Part shown: in pieces, positions 23,686 to 31,064 of the stretch
How the letters are laid out: every line of letters starts with the position of its first letter
Numbering within the stretch: position 1 is the first letter of the stretch
Assembly: GCA_035705985.1 (NCBI GenBank)
Contig: DASSVP010000203.1
Span: forward strand, 1-31,683
DNA length: 31,683 nucleotides
Direction of reading: 5' to 3'
Source of the DNA: JACVRW01 sp035705985
GTDB taxonomy: Bacteria > Actinomycetota > Thermoleophilia > Solirubrobacterales > Thermoleophilaceae
Position numbers and translations under genes: made by a program
The notes under the pieces: model-generated
The model's input: the letters and a program-made list of their open reading frames with translations, nothing else
The model's database searches: none
Told to the model about the DNA's origin: nothing

Positions 23686-25080
23686 CTACGGCAAGGGGTC
23701 CGGCAGCGAGCCGGTCACGTCCTCGGGCTCCGGCAGCTGCACCGGCGGCAGCGCCACCTCGGGAACCACCTGCGGGGCCTCCGGGACCACCTCGTTCACG
23801 TCCGGTGCGGCGAGCTCGACGTCGACCGCCTTGTCGTCGGTGCGGAGGCCGGTGTCCGGCACCGACGGCACGCTCGTGCCGATCTCGGACGGTGCCGAGA
23901 TGTCGGGGCCGGCGCCGGACGTGGAGCCCGAGCCGGAGCCGTCCCCGTCAGGACTCGCCGCCGCGGGGCCGGAACCGCCTGCGCGGCCCCCCGCCGGACC
24001 GGAGTCACCCCGCCCGGACGCCCGGCGCGCCCCCACGCGCTCCCCGTCCGTGGCGGGCCCGGTGGCGCCGCGCTGCGATTCCCCTCTCACCTTCGCGGGA
24101 CCCTCGGCCGTGGCGCGGTCCTCCCCAGCCGCTCCACGGTCGCCCGCAAGCGCTCCACTTTCGAGCGCCACGCCTCCCGCACCGACCAGCGCCGCAGCGG
24201 CCACGAGGGCGGCCGCGCGCTCCGACAGCGGAGCCGCGGTCGCGCCGGAAAGCAGTCCTGAGATGCCGCCGCCATCTCCGCTGCGGCGGAACAGCCACGG
24301 CAGCGGCAGCAGCGCCGCGGCCTTGTCGCGGAGCGTGCCGAGCGCCGTCTGCGGCTGAATGCCGAGCACACGCGCGCGGTGGCGGCAGGCGTGGCAGCGC
24401 TTGACGTGGCGCGCCAGCCGGTGCTCCTCGGCGCCGCGCTGGGTGCCCTGCACCATGCGCATGAGGGTCGCCCGCATGGCCTGGCAGCGGCGGCCGTCCG
24501 CGATCTCCTCGTACTCGCTCTCGAGCCGGCGGCGGGCGCGGAAGAGCGCGCTCTCCACGGCGGGCCGCGTGAGGTCGAGCTCCGCGCCGATCTCGCGATA
24601 CGACATGCCCTCGAGCTCGCGCATGACGAGCACCTTCGTGTGCACGTCAGAGAGCTCGTCGAACGCGCCCTGGAGGTGGCTGAGCCGCTCCTTCGTGATC
24701 AGCGCGGCGTCGGGGCCGCCGTCGAGGCCCACGAGGCGGCTGCGGTCCGAGGCGCGGAGACCGTCGTCCGCGTCCATCGAGACCTCCACCGCGTGGCTGT
24801 TGCGGCGGTAGCTGTCGATCGCCGCGTTGCGGGCGATCTGGAAGATCCACGGCTTGAAGTTGATCTCGGCGTCCGTGGCGCGCATGCGCTTGAGCGCCGA
24901 CATGAACGCCTCCTGCGCCACGTCCTCGCAGCGAGCCTCGTCGCGCAGCATCCCGCAGACGAATGCGGCGATTCGCTTGTGGTAGCGCCGATAGAGCTCC
25001 TCGAAGGCCGTGTCGTCTCCGGCACGGACGGCGGCTACGAGGTCAGCGTCGGCGGCCTCGGTTCCTGCTGTGGCGATCAA
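23686..25080 (-). CDS. ECF-type sigma factor with zinc-finger, membrane helix and long C-terminal tail
   Basis: This 464-residue protein has sigma region 2 (about 25-95) and region 4 (about 130-190; MSYREIGAELDLTRPAVESALFRARRRL), which recruit RNA polymerase. It then extends with C199 and the H225-x3-C229-x2-C232 pattern of zinc-binding anti-sigma (zf-HC2) domains, a hydrophobic segment (about 286-306) that could cross the membrane, and a 150-residue Gly/Ser/Pro-rich acidic tail. ECF factors are usually near 200 residues, so this looks like a sigma factor fused to its own membrane anti-sigma. The only start compatible with the frame is TTG 25080. No ribosome-binding site is clear. Release of the sigma part by proteolysis would be an attractive mechanism but is inference. 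Confidence 0.85.
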   Translation of the reverse strand: MIATAGTEAADADLVAAVRAGDDTAFEELYRRYHKRIAAFVCGMLRDEARCEDVAQEAFMSALKRMRATDAEINFKPWIFQIARNAAIDSYRRNSHAVEVSMDADDGLRASDRSRLVGLDGGPDAALITKERLSHLQGAFDELSDVHTKVLVMRELEGMSYREIGAELDLTRPAVESALFRARRRLESEYEEIADGRRCQAMRATLMRMVQGTQRGAEEHRLARHVKRCHACRHRARVLGIQPQTALGTLRDKAAALLPLPWLFRRSGDGGGISGLLSGATAAPLSERAAALVAAAALVGAGGVALESGALAGDRGAAGEDRATAEGPAKVRGESQRGATGPATDGERVGARRASGRGDSGPAGGRAGGSGPAAASPDGDGSGSGSTSGAGPDISAPSEIGTSVPSVPDTGLRTDDKAVDVELAAPDVNEVVPEAPQVVPEVALPPVQLPEPEDVTGSLPDPLP

Positions 25081-25163
25081 GAATGCATCCCTGCAGAGGG
25101 TTTACTGCGTCAAGAGCAGCAAATACCCGAAAGGTCGGCATTCTAAATATCGTCTGACACAAA
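25081..25163. promoter_or_regulatory. Divergent promoter region, sigma factor and Nif3-like gene
   Basis: This 83-base gap is clearly richer in A and T than its surroundings. On the plus strand TAAATA at 25144-25149 is a possible -10 element for the Nif3-like gene, with a leader of a few bases. On the minus strand TTGACG is a possible -35 for the sigma factor gene. No GATG-N20 arrangement is present. Confidence 0.4.
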
Positions 25164-25922
25164 ATGGCGCAGTTAGCAGACCTCATTGCGTACATTGACG
25201 ACCTCCTCGCCCCTGCCGAGTTCGCCGACGCCGGGCCAAATGGCCTTCAGGTGCCTGGCCCGGAGAGGGTGGACGCGATCGTCACCGGCGTCTCGGCGCA
25301 TCGGGAGCTGTTCGAGCGGGCGGCGGAGGCGGGCGCGGGCCTCGTGGTCGCACATCACGGGCTGTTCTGGGACTTCCACCCGCGCTCGCTCACGCCCGCG
25401 ATGAAGGAGCGCCTGCGCATCCTGTTCGACAACGACATCGCGCTGGCGGGCTACCACCTCCCGCTCGACGCGCACCCCGAGGTCGGGAACAACGCGCTGA
25501 TCTGCCGGGCGCTCGGGCTCGCTCGAGGCGAGCGGTTCGGGGAGGCCGGCGGCCGCCCGATCGGCTTCGTCGGCCGCTCGGATGAGGGCGTGCCGTGGGA
25601 GGAGCTCCGGCGCCGCTGCACGGAGGCGTTCGGGCAGGAGCCGTTCGTGTGGGACAGCGGGCCGGAGCTGGTGCGGAGCGTCGGCATCGTCTCAGGAGCG
25701 GCGCACTCCATGCTCGACGACGCGATCGCGCGGGGCCTCGACGCGTTCCTCACCGGCGAGCCGGCGGAGCACGTGATGGCTGACGCGCGCGAGGGCGGCA
25801 CGCATTTCATCGCGGCCGGCCACTACGCCACGGAGCGCTTCGGAGTCCGCCGGCTCGGCGAGCTGCTCGCGGAGGAATTCGGCGTCGAGCACCGCTTCGT
25901 CGAGGTGACCAACCCGATCTAG
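25164..25922 (+). CDS. Nif3/YbgI-family dinuclear metal protein
   Basis: This 252-residue protein belongs to the Nif3-like family, annotated as GTP cyclohydrolase 1 type 2 by some databases but with poorly known function. The metal-binding residues are visible: VAHHG (H64, H65), the Asp in YHLPLDAHPEVGNN, and the C-terminal AAGHYATERFG with a His and a Glu. Length matches compact bacterial members without the inserted PII-like domain. ATG 25164 follows the AT-rich gap, and there is no Shine-Dalgarno sequence. It is divergent from the sigma factor gene and 90 bases from the small helix-turn-helix-like gene. Confidence 0.9.
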   Translation: MAQLADLIAYIDDLLAPAEFADAGPNGLQVPGPERVDAIVTGVSAHRELFERAAEAGAGLVVAHHGLFWDFHPRSLTPAMKERLRILFDNDIALAGYHLPLDAHPEVGNNALICRALGLARGERFGEAGGRPIGFVGRSDEGVPWEELRRRCTEAFGQEPFVWDSGPELVRSVGIVSGAAHSMLDDAIARGLDAFLTGEPAEHVMADAREGGTHFIAAGHYATERFGVRRLGELLAEEFGVEHRFVEVTNPI

Positions 25923-25944
25923 CCCGCAGTTTGCGGAATTCGGC

Positions 25945-25972
25945 TTGCACCGACCGATACAACCAGTACCCT
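25945..25972 (+). promoter_or_regulatory. Promoter of the 58-residue gene
   Basis: TTGCAC at 25945-25950, 16 bases, then TACCCT at 25967-25972 resemble a housekeeping promoter. The transcript would have a leader of about 30-35 bases with a Shine-Dalgarno site, unlike the leaderless island genes. Confidence 0.55.
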
Positions 25973-26012
25973 CAGGTGCACGCTCCGCAAAGCGACGAGG
26001 AGGAAGTAATAC

Positions 26013-26189
26013 ATGGCGATCCACCTGACGCCCACCGAGCTCGGCCGCGAGGCTGGCATGCATCGCAGGGAAGTCATTTCGCGGTGTATGGAGATGGGCG
26101 TTCCGATCTTCCAGGGAAGGATCGACAAGACCCTGTTCCTCTCCAGCCTCAAGGAGGCGCAGCAGAAGCGGGAGCTGGCCAAGGCGTAG
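26013..26189 (+). CDS. Small HTH-like protein
   Basis: This 58-residue protein begins MAIHLTPTELGREAGMHRRE and ends with QQKRELAKA. The first 45 residues look like a helix-turn-helix segment of the MerR/AlpA type (LTPTELGREAGMHRREVI), followed by a basic Lys/Arg-rich end. GAGGAGGA at 25997-26004 lies eight bases before ATG 26013, one of the best ribosome-binding sites in the window, and a promoter lies upstream. It stands between the Nif3-like gene and the acyl-CoA ligase. Its function is not known to me; a small DNA-binding regulator is a guess. Confidence 0.75.
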   Translation: MAIHLTPTELGREAGMHRREVISRCMEMGVPIFQGRIDKTLFLSSLKEAQQKRELAKA

Positions 26190-26248
26190 TTCCTCGGGGG
26201 TCGGCCGTGAGGCAAGCACCGGGCCGTGACCGGTGCGCAGCCTTCACT

Positions 26249-26254
26249 TAGACT
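26249..26254 (+). promoter_or_regulatory. -10 box of the acyl-CoA ligase gene
   Basis: TAGACT lies six bases before ATG 26261, so this transcript also appears leaderless. The sequence 20 bases upstream is CGTG, not GATG, which serves as a contrast to the island promoters. Confidence 0.5.
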
Positions 26255-26260
26255 CCCGGC

Positions 26261-28078
26261 ATGGAAGCAGTCACAGCCGGCGCGACCGGCGCCCAAGGCA
26301 CCGGTTCGAAGACGATCGCCGACCTCTTGCCGCTCGCGGTCAAGAAGTACGGCGACAAGGCGGCCCAGCGCTACAAGGTGGGCGACGAGTGGGTGGACTC
26401 CTCGTACGCCGAGCTGGGCGAGGCGGTCAAGGAGGTCGCCCTCGGGCTGATCGACCTGGGCATCCAGCCCGGCGACAAGGTCTCGATCCTGGCCCACACG
26501 CGCCCCGAGTGGACGCACGCGTGCTTCGGCATTCTCACGGCGGGCGGGACGCTCGTCACGATCTACCAGACGAACTCCCCCGAGGAGTGCCAGTACGTGC
26601 TGGAGCACTCGGACTCGCGCGCGATCTTCGTGGAGGACGGCGACCAGCTGGCGAAGATCCGCGAGGTCGAGGGCCGGTGCCCGGAGCTCGAGCACATCGT
26701 CGTCATGGACGTCGGCGAGGCAGACGTCGGCGACGCGCTCTCGCTCGACGCGCTCCGTGAGCGCGGGCGCGGCCGCGACGATTCGGAGTGGACGGCCCGA
26801 TACGAGGCGGTCACGCCCGACGACATCTGCCTCTACATCTACACGTCCGGCACCACCGGGCCGCCGAAGGGCTGCCTGCTGTCACACGCGAACTACCGCG
26901 CGATCACCGACGCGGTGCTCGAGGACACCGTCCTCGAGGTGGGCGACTCCTCGTACCTCTTCCTCCCGCTCGCGCACGCGTTTGCCATCCTGATCCAGTT
27001 CGCCACCTTCGAGCTGGGCGCGGCGCTCGCGTACTGGTCGCGCGACCCGAAGATGATCATCGCGGACATCACGCAGGTGAACCCGAGCTTCTTCCCGTCA
27101 GTCCCGCGGATGTTCGAGAAGATCTACACGCTCGCCACCTCGAACATCGAGGACAAGGAACAGCTCCGGCAGGCGGTTCAGCTGGGCGTGAAGGTGCGGA
27201 TGATGCGCGAGGCCGGCGAGGAGGTGCCCGCGGAGCTCCAGGCCGCGTTCGACCAGGCCGAGGAGAAGCTGTTCAAGAACGTGCGCGGGCTGTTCGGCAC
27301 GAGCATGCGCGAGTGCGTGACGGGCGCCGCGCCGATCGCACCGGAGATCCTCGAGTTCTTCTACGCGTCCGGCGTGCCGGTGATGGAGGGCTACGGCATG
27401 ACCGAGACCTCGACCAGCGCCACCGTCAACCGCCCCGAGGGGAACAACTTCCGCTTTGGCTCCGTGGGCAAGCCGCAGAAGGGCGTTGACGTGAAGATCG
27501 CCGACGACGGCGAGGTCCTGATCAAGGGCCCGAACATCTTCCAGGGCTATTACAAGAACGAGGACGCCACGAAGGAGACGCTCGAGGACGGCTGGCTCCA
27601 CACCGGCGACCTGGGGCGGCTCGACGAGGACGGCTTCCTCTACATCACCGGGCGCAAGAAGGACATCATCATCACGGCCGGCGGCAAGAACATCACGCCC
27701 GCCAACCTCGAGAACGGCCTGAAGCAGAACCGCTGGGTCTCGCAGGCCGTGGTGGTGGGCGACCGGCGCCCGTACCTGATCGCGCTGATCACGCTCGACC
27801 CGGAGGAGGCGCCCGCGCTGGCGGAGCAGGTCGGGGCCGAGGACGCCTCGCTGCCCGCCCTCGCGCAGAACGAGGCGGTGCGCGCCGAGGTGCAGAAGGT
27901 CGTGGACGAGGTGAACTCGCACGTCGGGCCGGTGGAGCAGATCAAGCGGTTCGAGATCCTGGACCACGACCTCTCCCAGGAGACGGGCGAGCTCACGCCC
28001 ACGCTCAAGGTGAAGCGGAACGTCGTCCACGAGAAGTTCGCGGGCGTGGTTGACCGCGTCTACGAAGCCCCGCGCTAG
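26261..28078 (+). CDS. Long-chain fatty-acid-CoA ligase, FadD15-like
   Basis: This 605-residue AMP-forming acyl-CoA synthetase activates fatty acids with ATP and CoA. The P-loop-like motif YTSGTTGPPKG is at 194-204, GYGMTETS is the A5 motif, and the A7-A8 region reads GWLHTGDLGRLDEDGF then GRKKDIIITAGGKNI. The C-terminal end has a lysine-bearing region (ELTPTLKVKRNVV), where the catalytic lysine of the family lies. Overall it looks like actinobacterial FadD15-type long-chain ligases. It has a leaderless-type start. Lysine acetylation of such enzymes is what Pat-type acetyltransferases control, but no direct link to the island gene at 8666 is shown. Confidence 0.92.
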   Translation: MEAVTAGATGAQGTGSKTIADLLPLAVKKYGDKAAQRYKVGDEWVDSSYAELGEAVKEVALGLIDLGIQPGDKVSILAHTRPEWTHACFGILTAGGTLVTIYQTNSPEECQYVLEHSDSRAIFVEDGDQLAKIREVEGRCPELEHIVVMDVGEADVGDALSLDALRERGRGRDDSEWTARYEAVTPDDICLYIYTSGTTGPPKGCLLSHANYRAITDAVLEDTVLEVGDSSYLFLPLAHAFAILIQFATFELGAALAYWSRDPKMIIADITQVNPSFFPSVPRMFEKIYTLATSNIEDKEQLRQAVQLGVKVRMMREAGEEVPAELQAAFDQAEEKLFKNVRGLFGTSMRECVTGAAPIAPEILEFFYASGVPVMEGYGMTETSTSATVNRPEGNNFRFGSVGKPQKGVDVKIADDGEVLIKGPNIFQGYYKNEDATKETLEDGWLHTGDLGRLDEDGFLYITGRKKDIIITAGGKNITPANLENGLKQNRWVSQAVVVGDRRPYLIALITLDPEEAPALAEQVGAEDASLPALAQNEAVRAEVQKVVDEVNSHVGPVEQIKRFEILDHDLSQETGELTPTLKVKRNVVHEKFAGVVDRVYEAPR

Positions 28079-28093
28079 CTAGCCTCTCGGAGG

Positions 28094-28567
28094 TTGGCGA
28101 GCAACGATCCGACCGATACCGGCGGCCTCTTCATCGGCCGCCGCCCCGGCACGGGGCCGGTGCGCTACCACGAGGTCGAGCCGACCTCGGAGCGGCGGCG
28201 CCGCGCTGACGGGCTGCTCGCGCACGGCCTGCTCGCGATCGAGCTCCTCCTGTGCCTGACGCTGTTCGGCCCGCAGCCGCTCGCCTGGTTCTGGGTCGGC
28301 TCGCAGGTCGACTACCAGACCGGCTACGTGACGGCGGGCATCGCGACGATCCTGCTCGGCTGCCTGGCCTCGCTCATGCTCACGATGGCGCTGGCAAAGC
28401 GGGTGGACCACGCGTGGAAGCTCGTGCGCAGAGCGGCGGGGCACCGCCAGGAGCAGGGCGCGCTCGAGCGGATCTTCGCCGCAAGCGTCGGCGTCGCCCT
28501 CGTCCTCTTCACGGTCTGGTTCTTCGTGCTGGAGGGTCCCGGGCCGAGCCTCGCCCCCAGCAGCTAG
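28094..28567 (+). CDS. Hypothetical three-helix membrane protein
   Basis: This 157-residue protein has a charged N-terminal part and three hydrophobic helices (about 45-68, 78-100 and 127-149). Family is not recognised. The frame is closed by the stop of the ligase gene at 28076, so TTG 28094 is the earliest start; GGAGG directly abuts it, which is too close for a normal ribosome-binding site, and GTG 28157 is an alternative. It sits 15 bases after the ligase gene and its stop is two bases before the aminotransferase start, so it probably belongs to an operon with both. Confidence 0.65.
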   Translation: MASNDPTDTGGLFIGRRPGTGPVRYHEVEPTSERRRRADGLLAHGLLAIELLLCLTLFGPQPLAWFWVGSQVDYQTGYVTAGIATILLGCLASLMLTMALAKRVDHAWKLVRRAAGHRQEQGALERIFAASVGVALVLFTVWFFVLEGPGPSLAPSS

Positions 28568-28569
28568 CT

Positions 28570-29661
28570 GTGGGCTTCCGCGACTACTACAAGCAGTTCG
28601 ACGACATCGACGAGGCCGCGCTCAACCTGGAGCGGCGCGAGCGGCGGCGGCGCGAGAAGCAGGCGGCTCTCTCGCGCGTGGACGACATCGACCTGTCGGG
28701 CACCGAGTGGCCCGACCTGCCGCACTCCGAGATCGTGAACGCCGCGATCGCCCGCGCGCGCGGCCGCGTGAACGGGTATCCGGACCGGCACGCGAGCGGC
28801 ATACGGCGCCTGCTCGCGGAGCGGCTCGACCTGAGCCCCGACCAGATCGCGCTCGGCAACGGCGCCTCGGATCTGCTCCATTCGGCCGCCTTGTCGCTGC
28901 TGTCGTCCGGCGACGAGCTGGTGATGCCGTGGCCGTCGTATCCGCTCTATCCGCTGCTGGCGGCTCACGCCGGGGCCACGCCGGTGTCCGTGGAGCACGG
29001 ACCGATCACCGATGCGATCAACGAGCGCACGCGCGCGGTGATCATCTGCAACCCGAACGACCCCACGGGGACCTACATCAGCTCCGAGGAACTGGGTTCA
29101 CTGCTCTCGTCGCTCCCCGAGCACGTGCACGTTCTCCTGGACGAGGCGCTCGTGCACTTCCAGGACGCAGAGGACGTGAACGCCTGCCTGCGGCTGGTGG
29201 ACGCCTTCCCCCGCCTGCTGGTGGTGCGCACCTTCTCGAAGATCTACGGCCTCTCGGGGCTGCGGGCGGGCTACGCGGTGAGCTCCGACTCACGCCTGCT
29301 GGCCGCCGCGGCGCCCGTCCTCGGGGTGAACGCGCTGAGCCAGGCCGCCGTGGAGCACGCGCTGCGGAACGGGGACGGCGAGATCGAGCGCCGCCGCAAG
29401 GCGGTGGCCCGCGAGCGCCAGGTGCTGACCGACGGGCTGCGCGAGCTGGGCGTGGACGTGACCGACAGCCAGGCGAACTTCCTCTGGATCCGAGTCCGCG
29501 ACCTGAGCGGCGACGAGCTGGCGAACGCCCTCCGAAAGCAGGGCGTGATAGTCGCCGCGGGCGGCCCCCTCGGTGAGGACCACCACATTCGAGCCGCAGT
29601 CCGCAACCAGGCGGCGACAACGCGCCTACTGCGAGCCGTAGAAAACCTCGTCGCCGGCTAG
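28570..29661 (+). CDS. PLP-dependent aminotransferase, HisC-like
   Basis: This 363-residue fold-type I aminotransferase has the pyridoxal-phosphate lysine K224 in RTFSKIYGLSGLRAGYA, plus N163 in CNPNDPTG and D191 in the LLDEAL segment. The closest relatives by motif are histidinol-phosphate aminotransferases and similar class II enzymes. It starts with a charged N-terminal extension (about 1-35, RRERRRREKQ) before the core. GTG 28570 is two bases after the stop of the membrane protein gene, which fixes the start. Not being in a histidine operon, its true amino acid substrate is unclear. Confidence 0.85.
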   Translation: MGFRDYYKQFDDIDEAALNLERRERRRREKQAALSRVDDIDLSGTEWPDLPHSEIVNAAIARARGRVNGYPDRHASGIRRLLAERLDLSPDQIALGNGASDLLHSAALSLLSSGDELVMPWPSYPLYPLLAAHAGATPVSVEHGPITDAINERTRAVIICNPNDPTGTYISSEELGSLLSSLPEHVHVLLDEALVHFQDAEDVNACLRLVDAFPRLLVVRTFSKIYGLSGLRAGYAVSSDSRLLAAAAPVLGVNALSQAAVEHALRNGDGEIERRRKAVARERQVLTDGLRELGVDVTDSQANFLWIRVRDLSGDELANALRKQGVIVAAGGPLGEDHHIRAAVRNQAATTRLLRAVENLVAG

Positions 29662-29679
29662 CCCGCCCGCTCCCTCAGC

Positions 29680-29730
29680 GTAAGCGTCCTGGGTTGAGCG
29701 TCCATACGACGCCCTAGGCAGGACGCTTGC
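29680..29730. terminator. Bidirectional terminator-like inverted repeat
   Basis: AAGCGTCCTG at 29682-29691 and CAGGACGCTT at 29719-29728 form a perfect 10-bp inverted repeat, extendable by a G-T and a G-C pair. An inner hairpin (GCGTC and GACGC around CATAC) lies in its loop. It sits between two convergent genes, so it may stop transcription from both sides. There is no T-run. Confidence 0.6.
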
Positions 29731-29742
29731 CGGGAAACTCGG

Positions 29743-31011
29743 CTACGCCTGGCCGCTTTGCCGCAGCAGGGCGCCCGTTGTCTGCTCGAGGATGCGGCGC
29801 CAGGCGGCTGTCTTCTCGCGCTCCTCGGCCTGCTTCTTCACGACCTTCCGGACTCGGGTCGCTGAGATGTCGATGCCGTGCTTCGCGCAGGTGGCCTTCA
29901 GCTGGTCGTAATCCTGGGCGAGCTTCAGGGTCACCGACTCGAAGCCGTGGCGGGCGATCTCGACGCGGCGGGTGTAGTTCAGGATGTTCGTCTCGAACAT
30001 CAGCTCGTCGTTCGGGTCCGGCTCGATCAGGACGATGTCCACGCCCGGGTACTTCTCGCGCCAGTGCTTCACCGCCTCGTGCAGCCGCTGGTGCGCCAGC
30101 AGCTTGAACGCCTGGTAGCCGATCTGCGGCAGCCCCATGTCGCGCACGCGCCGCACGCGGCTGCCGAGCATCGTCGGGATCGCCTTCTGGAAGTCGTTGA
30201 CGTACGGCACGAGCGGATTCACCACGATCACGAACTTCGCTCCGGCCTCCACGGCCACGTCCACGTTCGTGGTCGAGCGGAGGCCGCCGTCCACCAGGTG
30301 CCGTCCTTTGATCTCCACCGGCTTGTAGACCATCGGCAGCGCGGTCGAGGCCGCCACCGCCCGCGAGATCGGCACGTCGTCCCACTCTGGGCCGCCCATC
30401 ACGATCCGCTCGCAGGTGTCGAGATCGGTGGCCGTCAGGAACAGGTCGTTGTCGAGCAGGCGGAAGTCGTTGACGCGGTCGGGGTCGTTCAGCACGGTCT
30501 CCAGGTAGTCCTGGATGCCGCTGCCGTCGTAGAGGCCCGAGGGCAGGGCCTCGGCGACCCCCACGGCCAGGTCGATCACCGACGTGGAGCGGATCTGGCC
30601 GAGGAAGTTGCGCGCCAGCCCGAGCATCTTCAGCGGCATCAGCGCCATCGCCTGGGCGAACTCGAGCGTGTTCGGCCGCATCAGCGTGCCGCGGTCCACG
30701 TCCTTGAACGGGGTCGGCACCTGCTGGTTGACCACCCGCATCATCTCCTCGGGGGTCACGCCGTTCGCGGTCAGGGCGGCCACGAAGGAGCCGGCGCTGG
30801 TGCCCACGTAGACGTCGAACTGGTTGACGGTCCGGTTCACAGCCAGCAGGTCGAGCGCCCGCAGGGCGCCGATCTCGTACACGCCGCCGGTGAAGCCGCC
30901 GCCGCCCAGCACCAGAGCGGTGCGCGAGCGCCGCGGACGGCGCCGCTTCGGCTTGCCTACGGTCTTCCGGTCCTTCTGGGAAGGCTTCTCGAGCCTGACT
31001 ACCTCGCCCAT
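29743..31011 (-). CDS. Patatin-like phospholipase
   Basis: This 422-residue patatin-family lipid hydrolase has the oxyanion-hole glycines GGGGFTGG (about 36-43), the nucleophile serine S72 in GTSAGS, and the catalytic aspartate D241 in VDGG, so the Ser-Asp dyad is complete. The region after residue 280 is an extra C-terminal part rich in basic residues and coiled segments (RVRKVVKKQAEEREK). The N-terminus is Lys/Arg-rich, with no signal peptide, so it is likely cytoplasmic or membrane-associated. ATG 31011 is chosen because a CATACT hexamer ends eight bases upstream on the minus strand, although the frame is open to 31137. It is divergent from the carboxypeptidase gene. Confidence 0.9.
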   Translation of the reverse strand: MGEVVRLEKPSQKDRKTVGKPKRRRPRRSRTALVLGGGGFTGGVYEIGALRALDLLAVNRTVNQFDVYVGTSAGSFVAALTANGVTPEEMMRVVNQQVPTPFKDVDRGTLMRPNTLEFAQAMALMPLKMLGLARNFLGQIRSTSVIDLAVGVAEALPSGLYDGSGIQDYLETVLNDPDRVNDFRLLDNDLFLTATDLDTCERIVMGGPEWDDVPISRAVAASTALPMVYKPVEIKGRHLVDGGLRSTTNVDVAVEAGAKFVIVVNPLVPYVNDFQKAIPTMLGSRVRRVRDMGLPQIGYQAFKLLAHQRLHEAVKHWREKYPGVDIVLIEPDPNDELMFETNILNYTRRVEIARHGFESVTLKLAQDYDQLKATCAKHGIDISATRVRKVVKKQAEEREKTAAWRRILEQTTGALLRQSGQA

Positions 31012-31019
31012 CCGGGTCC

Positions 31020-31025
31020 AGTATG
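31020..31025 (-). promoter_or_regulatory. -10 box of the patatin gene
   Basis: CATACT on the minus strand stands eight bases before ATG 31011, giving a leaderless-type start. It lies within the short divergent gap with the carboxypeptidase gene. Confidence 0.4.
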
Positions 31026-31044
31026 ACCGCTCCGCGCCCCTCGC

Positions 31045-31050
31045 TAGCGT
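31045..31050 (+). promoter_or_regulatory. -10 box of the carboxypeptidase gene
   Basis: TAGCGT lies 14 bases before ATG 31065, so the transcript leader would be about seven bases. The sequence 20 bases upstream of it is GTAT, so the island pattern is absent. Confidence 0.35.
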
Positions 31051-31064
31051 GTTCTCCGCCCTTG

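Noticed and set aside
22495..24261. 588-codon plus-strand open frame opposite the anti-sigma and sigma factor genes
   Set aside because: Its translation is low-complexity and it crosses two or three convincing minus-strand genes.
29878..31026. 382-codon plus-strand open frame opposite the patatin-like gene
   Set aside because: The protein is rich in His, Val and Arg and lacks family motifs, whereas the minus strand has a complete patatin catalytic dyad.
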